Source: Campylobacterales bacterium
Lineage (GTDB): Bacteria > Campylobacterota > Campylobacteria > Campylobacterales > Sulfurovaceae
Assembly: GCA_014763905.1 (NCBI GenBank)
Contig: JACXUN010000062.1
Span: 1 to 8,086 of the forward strand
Reading direction: 5' to 3'
DNA: 8,086 bases
Below are positions 1 to 5,690 of this stretch, in pieces (the stretch's first letter is position 1; every line of letters starts with the position of its first letter). The position numbers and the translations under genes were made by a program. Below the pieces are notes generated by a model. That model had not been told where the DNA came from, did not search any database, and was given only the letters and a program-made list of their open reading frames with translations.

Positions 1-599
1 ATTTTGCTATTTAGATAATCCATTTCATTTTTGATCATCTTATTATGAAAAGCTACAACATCATCAAAACTTTTATGTAATTCAGTTGAATAAAATTTTG
101 CTTCATCATATAACAATTTTAGCGTTTGGGTATCACCTTCAAAAATACCATCATTAAGTTCGTTTAATTTATTTATATTTATAGTTTTTTTTAAATTAAG
201 GTCAGAAATCTTTTTTTCTATTTCCATAAGATTTAATTGAACCTTTTTTAATTCCTTTTCTTCTATTTCGTACTTATCATCAAGTTGAAATTGTTCTCTT
301 TGTTTGTAAAGTTTCTCTAAATCTTTCTTTGTAATCTCTAAAATCTGTTTTAAATCTTTTGCATTAAATCTTGAGCCTAGAGCTTCTTTTGCTTTCTTTT
401 TTCGTTTTAAATCAAGTTCCATTTCGCTTTTTGATTGTAATAATGCCTTTGCATTAAATCCAAATAAAAATAAATGTATTTTTTCATACTCACTGCTTGA
501 AGTTGTTGGGTGTAGATATTTCAATACATTACTTACTTGCTGTTCATCTTTTCTGATGAATTTAGGTATTAACTGTCTTAATGATGGTTTTTTACTCAG
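1..599 (-). pseudogene. DUF2326 / ABC-three-component-type coiled-coil ATPase, 5'-truncated fragment
   Basis: The minus strand is open from 647 to the left window edge; I translated 199 codons from 599 down to 3 with no stop. Taking codon 599-597 as residue 1, residues 3-17 (KKPSLRQLIPKFIRK) and 21-30 (QVSNVLKYLH) match, from memory, the conserved mid-protein block of DUF2326 proteins. Residues about 58-155 are Lys/Glu-rich and look like coiled coil, and residues 181-191 (VVAFHNKMIKN) resemble another family signature. Full-length members (about 550-600 residues) begin with a RecN/SMC-like P-loop ATPase and belong to the proposed ABC-3C conflict systems. Here that N-terminus is missing: a TAA lies at 650-648, no Walker A is seen, and the first in-frame ATG (422-420) lies inside the conserved region. 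The gene also runs off the window, so its C-terminal half is unseen. Base composition is far more AT-rich than the genes to the right. Family assignment is from recall; truncation is inferred. Confidence 0.7.
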
Positions 600-616
600 G
601 TTATTAAAAAATATGT

Positions 617-620
617 AGGA
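617..620 (+). promoter_or_regulatory. Shine-Dalgarno AGGA that selects the start of the first response regulator
   Basis: AGGA at 617-620 lies 9 nt before ATG 630 but only 3 nt before GTG 624. This spacing favours ATG 630 as the true start, giving a protein beginning MKKLQKLTILY, the same layout as its paralogue (MRKLDDLTILY). Confidence 0.6.
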
Positions 621-629
621 ATAGTGTTT

Positions 630-1310
630 ATGAAAAAATTGCAAAAGTTAACCATCCTTTATGTAGAAGATGAAGCAAAGATACGGGAAAATTATATTTA
701 TTTTTTGGATGAGGCGTGTGAATCACTCTATATTGCGGAAGATGGGTTGAAAGCGTATGAGCTGTATAAGAAATATCAACCCCATATTATTATTTTGGAT
801 CTCTATATGCCAAAGCTCAATGGGATAGAGTTGGCTAAAAAGATTCGCGGCAATGGAGATTACAATACGGTCTTGATCGCTTTTACCGGTCATTCTGAAC
901 GGCATACGCTTTTAGAGTTGGTCGATCTCTATTTTTTAAGTTTTTTAGTAAAACCGGTGACCCGCTCGGCACTGCTTGATGCCCTCACTAAAGCTTCGGA
1001 TAAAATTTACGGAAGCCAATATATTCATCTCCCGTTCAATTGCGGCTGGGATTCCAAAAGCCGGACACTATTCCAGAGTAATTGTCAGATTGATTTGACC
1101 AAAAGAGAGACGTTTTTTATGGAATTGATGGTACAAAAAAGCGGCGTGCCAAGTAGTGCCGAAGAGGTGTTGAATCATGTATGGAGTGATCGATATAAGG
1201 GAGAGGTCGGCAACACTTCAATCCGAACACTGGTTAAAAATTTACGCAAAAAACTCCCAGACGGGCTGATCAAAAACCAATACGGACTCGGGTATAAAAT
1301 AGACTTTTAA
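630..1310 (+). CDS. OmpR-family response regulator with intact receiver
   Basis: A two-component response regulator of 226 residues, predicted to be a cytoplasmic DNA-binding transcription factor. The receiver domain (about 6-120) has every catalytic position: acidic pair E13/D14, phospho-acceptor D57 in IIILDLYMP, T86 in AFTG and K108 in LVKPV. The winged-helix effector of the Trans_reg_C type (about 132-226) has the expected recognition helix at 195-209 and the closing GLGYK hairpin. The start at 630 is preferred over GTG 624 because of Shine-Dalgarno spacing. No cognate histidine kinase lies in the window, so it is an orphan here. A paralogue with a degraded receiver follows 170 bp downstream. 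Its upstream region abuts the AT-rich truncated gene, so its native promoter may have been lost or replaced. Family call is firm; target genes and signal are unknown. Confidence 0.93.
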   Translation: MKKLQKLTILYVEDEAKIRENYIYFLDEACESLYIAEDGLKAYELYKKYQPHIIILDLYMPKLNGIELAKKIRGNGDYNTVLIAFTGHSERHTLLELVDLYFLSFLVKPVTRSALLDALTKASDKIYGSQYIHLPFNCGWDSKSRTLFQSNCQIDLTKRETFFMELMVQKSGVPSSAEEVLNHVWSDRYKGEVGNTSIRTLVKNLRKKLPDGLIKNQYGLGYKIDF

Positions 1311-1385
1311 TAAAAAAATCTTAAATTATAACTTTCCACAATTACTTTACATTTACCTCACGTTTTGTTTACTTTTTTTTGAGAT

Positions 1386-1391
1386 TATAGT
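1386..1391 (+). promoter_or_regulatory. Predicted sigma70 -10 box upstream of the second response regulator
   Basis: TATAGT at 1386-1391 follows a run of eight T (1373-1380). This matches the epsilonproteobacterial promoter style, with a -10 box plus T-rich upstream DNA and no clear -35. Predicted transcription start is about 1398, shortly before the Shine-Dalgarno sequence of the 17-codon ORF at 1415. Confidence 0.5.
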
Positions 1392-1414
1392 GTGTTTCAA
1401 GAGAAAGGACAACA

Positions 1415-1468
1415 ATGATTCCAGTTGAAAAAAATTATAACCTTATCGGTTTTTCATCTCGGGCATAA
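1415..1468 (+). CDS. 17-codon ORF upstream of the second regulator (possible leader peptide)
   Basis: The ORF encodes MIPVEKNYNLIGFSSRA, ending with TAA at 1466-1468. A good Shine-Dalgarno (AAAGGA, 1404-1409) stands 5 nt before its ATG, and a -10 box (1386-1391) stands before that, so it should be the first start codon a ribosome meets on this mRNA. It is in the same frame as the downstream regulator, separated by one stop and four sense codons. The regulator's Shine-Dalgarno overlaps the stop, which would suit translational coupling. It could be a leader peptide, a relic of a deleted gene's 5' end, or chance. I recognise no family, and no amino-acid run suggests classic attenuation. Confidence 0.35.
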   Translation: MIPVEKNYNLIGFSSRA

Positions 1469-1471
1469 AGG
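1468..1471 (+). promoter_or_regulatory. Shine-Dalgarno AAGG overlapping the stop of the 17-codon ORF
   Basis: AAGG at 1468-1471 shares its first A with the TAA of the upstream mini-ORF and lies 9 nt before ATG 1481. Ribosomes finishing the mini-ORF would terminate on top of this site, a geometry compatible with coupling or occlusion. Confidence 0.45.
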
Positions 1472-1480
1472 CGGTTAGTT

Positions 1481-2146
1481 ATGAGAAAATTAGACGATCT
1501 CACAATCCTATATGCCGATATCCCTGAGAGTACCGACTTCAATTATCAGCGATGGCTTCAGCATGAGTGCAAAGAGCTGATGTTGACATCGGGTGATCTG
1601 TATCAAGATTATCTCCAAAAGAGACCCGATATTATCATAGTAGAGTTAGCTCTGCCTAAAAGTCTCAAAGTAATTAAAAAGATCAGAGCCATCGATGAGC
1701 ATGTCTGTTTGATTGCTTTGACCACTGAATCGAGAGCTGAGGTGTTGCGTGAGGTAGTGGAACTTTCCTTCACCAGCTATCTACTTAAGCCGGTGACACA
1801 AAAAGAGTTACAAAAAGGGCTACAAAAGGCACTGAAACGGATCAATATCAACAATCCCGTTATACTGCCTGATGGATATATCTGGAATCCCCGAAGCAAA
1901 ACTCTGTTATATGACAATGAGTTGCTTTCATTAACCAAACGCGAGGTTAAACTTTTTGAATTATTGATCGCTAGTCAGGGAAAATTTTGCAATGATATGG
2001 ATATTTTAGCCAAGGTTTGGGCAGACACGGATCATCGCGAGGTCTCGAATGCGTCGATCCGAACCCTCATCAAAAATCTCCGACGCAAACTGCCGGAGGG
2101 GATTATTATCAATCAGTACGGCTTAGGGTATCGTCTGAGTCTGTAG
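1481..2146 (+). CDS. Atypical OmpR-family response regulator with degenerate (pseudo-)receiver
   Basis: A 221-residue paralogue of the preceding regulator. The C-terminal winged helix (about 127-221) is intact, and 22 of the last 32 residues, which include the recognition helix at 190-204, are identical to the paralogue. The receiver (about 6-115) is altered: the phospho-acceptor position carries Glu (E55 in IIIVELALP), the second acidic-pocket residue is Ile (D13/I14 instead of Glu/Asp), and the loop after the acceptor is two residues shorter and lacks the usual Gly. T81 and K103 remain. Glu at this position can mimic the phosphorylated state in some regulators, so the protein is probably independent of a kinase, either constitutively active or controlled by dimerisation or ligand. 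That functional reading is inference; the substitutions are seen directly. Its stop codon is followed at once by a hairpin facing the convergent HAD gene. Confidence 0.92.
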   Translation: MRKLDDLTILYADIPESTDFNYQRWLQHECKELMLTSGDLYQDYLQKRPDIIIVELALPKSLKVIKKIRAIDEHVCLIALTTESRAEVLREVVELSFTSYLLKPVTQKELQKGLQKALKRININNPVILPDGYIWNPRSKTLLYDNELLSLTKREVKLFELLIASQGKFCNDMDILAKVWADTDHREVSNASIRTLIKNLRRKLPEGIIINQYGLGYRLSL

Positions 2147-2171
2147 GACACAATATGTAACCTATTGTGTC
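2147..2171. terminator. Hairpin between convergent genes, possible bidirectional terminator
   Basis: GACACAATA (2147-2155) and TATTGTGTC (2163-2171) form a perfect 9-bp stem with a 7-nt loop. It begins directly after the stop of the second regulator, and its right arm contains the last codons of the HAD gene on the other strand. No U-tract follows on either side, so intrinsic termination would be weak. It may instead protect mRNA 3' ends. Confidence 0.4.
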
Positions 2172-2992
2172 AACTTACTTAAATATTTGGCAACCGCATC
2201 TTCATCATTGCTGTATGGCAGGATGATGGAGGCTTCGGCTTTGAGTTCGTCGAGTGCGTTACTGACCGCGATAGAGGTGCCGGCGATTTTAAACATCGCT
2301 TTGTCATTGAGTCCGTCACCAAACACAGTGGTATGAGCCAGTGGCACATTGAGATAGTCGCAGATTTTGGTTAGGGCATTGGCTTTATCACCCAGAGGAT
2401 GCAGAATCGTTAAAAAATAGCAATCCATATAGTTTTCGGGAGCCAATTTCACCTCAATGGCTTTCTCAAAATGTTTCATGAGATGATCGGCAAGCGGTCT
2501 TAATATCTCCTCTTCTCCCATATAGACAATCTTCAGTGTAGCTTTGCCTCCTTCTATTTTCGTCGTCTGTTTGATCCTCGGATCATGGAGGTAGCTCTTA
2601 TTGATCAGAAAAGATTGAAAAGTGTTCATAGTCGGCGGCAGAAAAAAGGTTTCACTCAGGGTAATCGTATCATCGAGCGTAATTACAAACGGCTCAATAT
2701 CAAACCATTTGCCTTCGGCAATGATCTCATCGGTGATCGCTTTGTCCAGGGTCTTGATATCGATGAGCTTTTTTTCGGGTGTGACAATCATTGCACCGTC
2801 CATTAAAATCAACGGAGCATTGAGATGCATCCCTTGTAGAAACTCTCTGGTTTTATTATAGCTTCTTGCCGTAGCGACACTGAGGAGTTTGTGTTGGGCG
2901 ATTTGATTCCAAATCTCCCGGCTAAACGGTGTCACTTGTTGACTGGAGTGCAAAAAAGTGTGATCAAGGTCGGTTATGTATAGTTGTTTCAT
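2162..2992 (-). CDS. Cof-type HAD-IIB family hydrolase (sugar-phosphate phosphatase-like)
   Basis: A 276-residue cytoplasmic HAD-superfamily phosphatase with all four motifs: motif I with nucleophile D8 and acid D10 (YITDLDHT), motif II around S38-R43 (SVATAR), motif III K203 (GDKANAL) and motif IV G225-D230 (GDGLND), which binds Mg2+. The long insert between motifs II and III is the C2 cap of the Cof/IIB subfamily, which dephosphorylates sugar phosphates or related small metabolites; the length is normal for it. Substrate cannot be told from sequence. The ATG at 2992-2990 has no Shine-Dalgarno, and a TATAAT box on the minus strand (3004-2999) places the predicted transcript start at or next to the A of the ATG, so the mRNA may be leaderless. 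It is convergent with the regulator pair and divergent from a small membrane-protein gene. Confidence 0.92.
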   Translation of the reverse strand: MKQLYITDLDHTFLHSSQQVTPFSREIWNQIAQHKLLSVATARSYNKTREFLQGMHLNAPLILMDGAMIVTPEKKLIDIKTLDKAITDEIIAEGKWFDIEPFVITLDDTITLSETFFLPPTMNTFQSFLINKSYLHDPRIKQTTKIEGGKATLKIVYMGEEEILRPLADHLMKHFEKAIEVKLAPENYMDCYFLTILHPLGDKANALTKICDYLNVPLAHTTVFGDGLNDKAMFKIAGTSIAVSNALDELKAEASIILPYSNDEDAVAKYLSKLTQ

Positions 2993-2998
2993 AGTGCG

Positions 2999-3006
2999 AT
3001 TATAGT
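2999..3006. promoter_or_regulatory. Overlapping divergent -10 boxes (symmetric bidirectional promoter)
   Basis: ATTATAGT at 2999-3006 reads TATAGT on the plus strand (3001-3006) and TATAAT on the minus strand (3004-2999). Only 26 bp separate the two divergent start codons. Predicted starts are about 3013 on the plus strand, 6 nt before ATG 3019, and about 2992 on the minus strand, at the HAD ATG. Neither gene has a Shine-Dalgarno sequence in this gap. Confidence 0.55.
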
Positions 3007-3018
3007 AAAATTCACGTT

Positions 3019-3414
3019 ATGGATATATTGACACAGATGATTTTATTGATGATGGTATTAGAGTTTTTGGAGGCGAACCTCCAAAAAGCCTCCACACTGG
3101 AGCTGGTGATTGAACGCCTCTACGGCTATTATCAAAAATCGATCTTTTTATTTTTTTTGGCTCATCCTTCTTTCTATTTTGTCATTGTGGTGAGTCTCTA
3201 TTTTAATCTTTTTAACTTTTTTACGCTCTCGATCTTGGCTCTGAAGAGTCTGGATATCTTTTTCAAGATCGAAATGATACAGCAGCGATATCTGAGAGAG
3301 AATATGGATGAGGAGCTGAAGGTTATGATGCAGATGAAGCTGCCGCCGTGGATATCTCTGCTCGGGATTATGATGTATGTTCCGCTGATGATAATGGCAT
3401 TTTATAATCAATAA
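3019..3414 (+). CDS. Small integral membrane protein of unknown function
   Basis: I do not recognise this 131-residue protein. It is rich in Phe, Leu, Ile and Met with strongly hydrophobic segments at about 41-60, 62-83 and 110-128, so roughly three membrane-spanning helices. A hydrophobic or amphipathic N-terminal stretch (1-17) could be a further partial helix. Between them lies a charged segment (about 84-107, QQRYLRENMDEEL) likely to face the cytoplasm. No signal peptide, metal motif or enzyme motif is visible. Base composition resembles the neighbouring core genes, and the frame fills the space between the HAD promoter and the rho promoter, which supports it being real. The ATG has no Shine-Dalgarno and sits about 6 nt from the predicted transcript start. 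A later start at Met7 has no better signal. Confidence 0.75.
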   Translation: MDILTQMILLMMVLEFLEANLQKASTLELVIERLYGYYQKSIFLFFLAHPSFYFVIVVSLYFNLFNFFTLSILALKSLDIFFKIEMIQQRYLRENMDEELKVMMQMKLPPWISLLGIMMYVPLMIMAFYNQ

Positions 3415-3442
3415 AATAATCAAATATTAAAATAAAAGTGAT

Positions 3443-3448
3443 TATAAT
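3443..3448 (+). promoter_or_regulatory. Predicted sigma70 -10 box of rho
   Basis: TATAAT at 3443-3448 within GTGATTATAATTGC predicts a transcript start near 3455 and a rho leader of about 59 nt. The core ATTATAAT (3441-3448) is a perfect palindrome, so weak antisense firing into the membrane-protein gene is conceivable. A second, poorer box (TATAGA, 3471-3476) lies downstream. Confidence 0.5.
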
Positions 3449-3513
3449 TGCAGAACTTCAATAATTACATTATAGAAACTACTACAACCTTCGTATAGCT
3501 TTCAAGAGGACTT

Positions 3514-4845
3514 ATGAGCGAACAACAAGAGAAAAAAACAACCACAACCAAGAAAAAATCTGTGAGCAGCAGAACCCATGTTCCGGTAGAGGGATATAAG
3601 GTCGAAGACCTTCAAACCAAACCGTTAGAAGAGCTTGTTGATATAGCTCAGAAATTCAAAGTTGAAAACCCAAACGAATTTAAAAGAAAAGATCTTATTT
3701 TTGAAATTCTCAAATCACAAGTAAAGCAGGGTGGATTTATCCTCTTTACCGGTATTTTGGAAGTGATGCCGGATGGGTATGGTTTTTTACGCTCTGAGGA
3801 CGGTAACTTTGCCAACTCGACCAATGACACTTATGTCAGCAGTACCCAGATTAAGCGTTTTGCGTTGCGTAACGGAGATATCGTTACCGGTCAGGTAAGA
3901 CAGCCCAAAGACCAAGAGAAGTACTATGCGCTCCTTAAAATCGAAGCGATTAACTACCTGCCGCCGGAAGAGTCCAAGAGACGACCGCTCTTTGATAACC
4001 TAACCCCGCTTTATGCCCAAAAGAAATTGAAACTCGAATACAACCCGATGAAATTAACCGGACGGGTATTGGATCTCTTTACCCCAATCGGAAAAGGACA
4101 GAGAGCTTTGATCGTTGCTCCGCCACGAACCGGTAAAACAGAGTTGCTTAAAGAGTTGGCTCACGGCATCGCCTATAACTCTCCGGATGTTTCATTGATG
4201 GTACTACTCGTTGATGAACGACCGGAAGAGGTGACCGATATGCAGCGTTCGGTACGTGGAGAGGTCTATAGCTCGACCTTTGATCTCCCGGCACAAAACC
4301 ATGTACGAACCGCTGAGATGGTGATTGAAAAGGCAAAACGACGTGTAGAGATGGGTAGAGATGTGGTGATTTTACTTGACTCCATTACGCGATTGGCTCG
4401 TGCTTATAATACCGTCACTCCAAGTTCCGGAAAAGTCCTCTCCGGTGGGGTAGATGCCAACGCTCTGCATAAGCCGAAACGATTCTTCGGTGCCGCTCGA
4501 AATATCGAAGAGGGTGGAAGCTTAACCATTATCGCAACTGCTTTGATCGAAACCGGAAGCCGTATGGATGAGGTGATCTTCGAGGAGTTCAAAGGAACCG
4601 GTAACTCTGAAGTGGTACTCAGCCGTTATGTTGCCGATCGGCGAATCTATCCGGCTATCGATGTGACCAAATCGGGAACAAGAAAAGAGGAGCTTCTCTC
4701 TGATCCGGAAACGCTGCAAAAAGTATGGGCAATCCGTAATGCGATGCAAAACATGGAAGAGGTAGAGGCGTTGAAATTCCTCTTCTCGAAAATGGCAAAA
4801 ACCAAAAGCAACGAAGAGTTTTTGTCTATGATGAATGATGCCTAA
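3514..4845 (+). CDS. rho: Transcription termination factor Rho
   Basis: The hexameric RNA-dependent ATPase and 5'-3' translocase that ends untranslated transcripts; 443 residues against about 420 in E. coli. The extra length is a Lys/Thr/Ser-rich N-terminal tail (1-20). A Rho N-terminal helical domain follows (about 30-70), then the OB-fold primary RNA site with RNP-like DGYGFLRS (87-94). The motor domain has Walker A PPRTGKT (203-209), Walker B VVILLD (284-289), Q-loop [10 protein letters not shown] (304-313), R-loop around 346-363 and the arginine finger R371 in LSRYVADRR. Everything needed for activity is present. Start ATG 3514 has AGAGGA (3505-3510) upstream. The murI gene starts 6 bp after its stop, so the two are probably one operon; the same pair is adjacent in Helicobacter pylori. 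E. coli rho is autoregulated in its leader; whether the 59-nt leader here does so is unknown. Confidence 0.98.
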   Translation: MSEQQEKKTTTTKKKSVSSRTHVPVEGYKVEDLQTKPLEELVDIAQKFKVENPNEFKRKDLIFEILKSQVKQGGFILFTGILEVMPDGYGFLRSEDGNFANSTNDTYVSSTQIKRFALRNGDIVTGQVRQPKDQEKYYALLKIEAINYLPPEESKRRPLFDNLTPLYAQKKLKLEYNPMKLTGRVLDLFTPIGKGQRALIVAPPRTGKTELLKELAHGIAYNSPDVSLMVLLVDERPEEVTDMQRSVRGEVYSSTFDLPAQNHVRTAEMVIEKAKRRVEMGRDVVILLDSITRLARAYNTVTPSSGKVLSGGVDANALHKPKRFFGAARNIEEGGSLTIIATALIETGSRMDEVIFEEFKGTGNSEVVLSRYVADRRIYPAIDVTKSGTRKEELLSDPETLQKVWAIRNAMQNMEEVEALKFLFSKMAKTKSNEEFLSMMNDA

Positions 4846-4851
4846 CCCTTT

Positions 4852-5589
4852 ATGAAAATTGGTGTATTTGACTCAGGAGCCGGGGGGCTTAGTGTGGTCA
4901 AAAGCCTTTTGGCTCACCGTTATTTTGATGAGATTATCTACTACGGCGATACCGCACGGGTTCCTTACGGACCCAAAGACAAAAATACCATTATCCGTTA
5001 CGCGCTGGAAGCGTTGGAGTTTTTCAACAACTTTGATATCGATCTACTGATCACTGCATGTAATACGGTGAGTGCTTATGCCCTGCCGGATATGAATGCC
5101 CAGAGCCGTTATCCGGTGTTGGGGGTGATTGATCCAGGAGTCATGGCGTTGGAAAATCGCCATCTGGATAAAGATGATTCGATTCTGATTATCGCAACCC
5201 GGGCGACAGTGAACTCTGGACAGTATCAAAATGCTCTGAAAAAGTTAGGATATACCCATGTCACGGCTCTACAGACCGGACTGCTGGTTCCGATGGTCGA
5301 AGAGGGGATCTTCGAGGGAGAGATATTGACCTCGACGTTTAAATATTACTTTCACAATATCCCCACACCCAAAGCGATTATTTTAGGTTGTACCCATTTC
5401 CCGCTGATTGCTTCAGCACTGCAAAACTATTTTGACGGCAAACCGATTTTGATTCACTCCGGTGAGGCGATTGTCGAGTATCTGCATACCCGTTATCATT
5501 TAACCGAACAGGAGCAAGAGACGGAGTTGAAGATTTTTGCTTCGGACAATGTGGCGGGTTTACGGGCGATTGCGGATAAGTGGCTTTAA
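4852..5589 (+). CDS. murI: Glutamate racemase
   Basis: A cytoplasmic, cofactor-independent racemase that converts L-glutamate to D-glutamate for peptidoglycan stem peptides. The 245 residues carry both halves of the two-base active site: D7/S8 in VFDSGAGG and C70 in ACNTVSA on one side, C180 and H182 in GCTHFPL on the other. The YGDTARVPYG block (31-40) is also typical. Length is slightly short but normal for the epsilonproteobacterial form. The ATG is 6 bp after the rho stop with no convincing Shine-Dalgarno, suggesting translation coupled to rho. It is normally essential. Its 3' side is followed by a 101-bp gap containing a -10 box and a strong hairpin. Confidence 0.97.
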   Translation: MKIGVFDSGAGGLSVVKSLLAHRYFDEIIYYGDTARVPYGPKDKNTIIRYALEALEFFNNFDIDLLITACNTVSAYALPDMNAQSRYPVLGVIDPGVMALENRHLDKDDSILIIATRATVNSGQYQNALKKLGYTHVTALQTGLLVPMVEEGIFEGEILTSTFKYYFHNIPTPKAIILGCTHFPLIASALQNYFDGKPILIHSGEAIVEYLHTRYHLTEQEQETELKIFASDNVAGLRAIADKWL

Positions 5590-5601
5590 CCTACGCCATA
5601 G

Positions 5602-5607
5602 TATAAT
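5602..5607 (+). promoter_or_regulatory. Predicted sigma70 -10 box upstream of mqnC
   Basis: TATAAT at 5602-5607 starts 13 bp after the murI stop. The predicted transcript start is near 5614, giving a leader of about 77 nt that would contain the 5626-5654 hairpin. No clear -35 box is seen. Confidence 0.45.
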
Positions 5608-5625
5608 CACAAAACTTTTCATAAT

Positions 5626-5663
5626 TATTCCAAAGGGCATACTCCTTTGGAATAGAGGTTTTT
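5626..5663 (+). terminator. Hairpin with short U-tract between murI and mqnC (terminator or leader element)
   Basis: TATTCCAAAGG (5626-5636) pairs perfectly with CCTTTGGAATA (5644-5654): an 11-bp stem with a 7-nt loop (GCATACT). A run of five T (5659-5663) follows after a 4-nt spacer. It could terminate the rho-murI transcript. Because a TATAAT box lies upstream of it, it could equally be a structured or attenuating leader for mqnC. Confidence 0.55.
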
Positions 5664-5690
5664 AGAAACTCCCCAGAATAAGGATATCAA

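Noticed and set aside
1..422. Calling the left-edge fragment a complete-start CDS from ATG 422
   Set aside because: The conserved DUF2326-like block lies upstream of this ATG (about 590-480), so the first ATG is internal rather than a true start.
624..629. GTG start at 624 for the first response regulator
   Set aside because: It is only 3 nt from the AGGA; ATG 630 has better spacing and aligns with the start of the paralogue.
723..905. Minus-strand frame inside the first response regulator
   Set aside because: It is a shadow of a clear receiver domain, with no family resemblance of its own.
2585..2861. Two plus-strand frames inside the HAD gene
   Set aside because: They lie wholly within a well-supported phosphatase gene and have no recognisable motif or ribosome binding site.
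3148..3423. 91-codon minus-strand frame opposite the small membrane protein
   Set aside because: The His/Gln/Arg-rich translation looks like an antisense artefact, and the plus-strand frame has better coding character.
4120..4140. Walker A of Rho reading PPRTGKT instead of E. coli PPKAGKT
   Set aside because: The variant is common in Rho proteins outside gammaproteobacteria, and all other motor motifs are normal.
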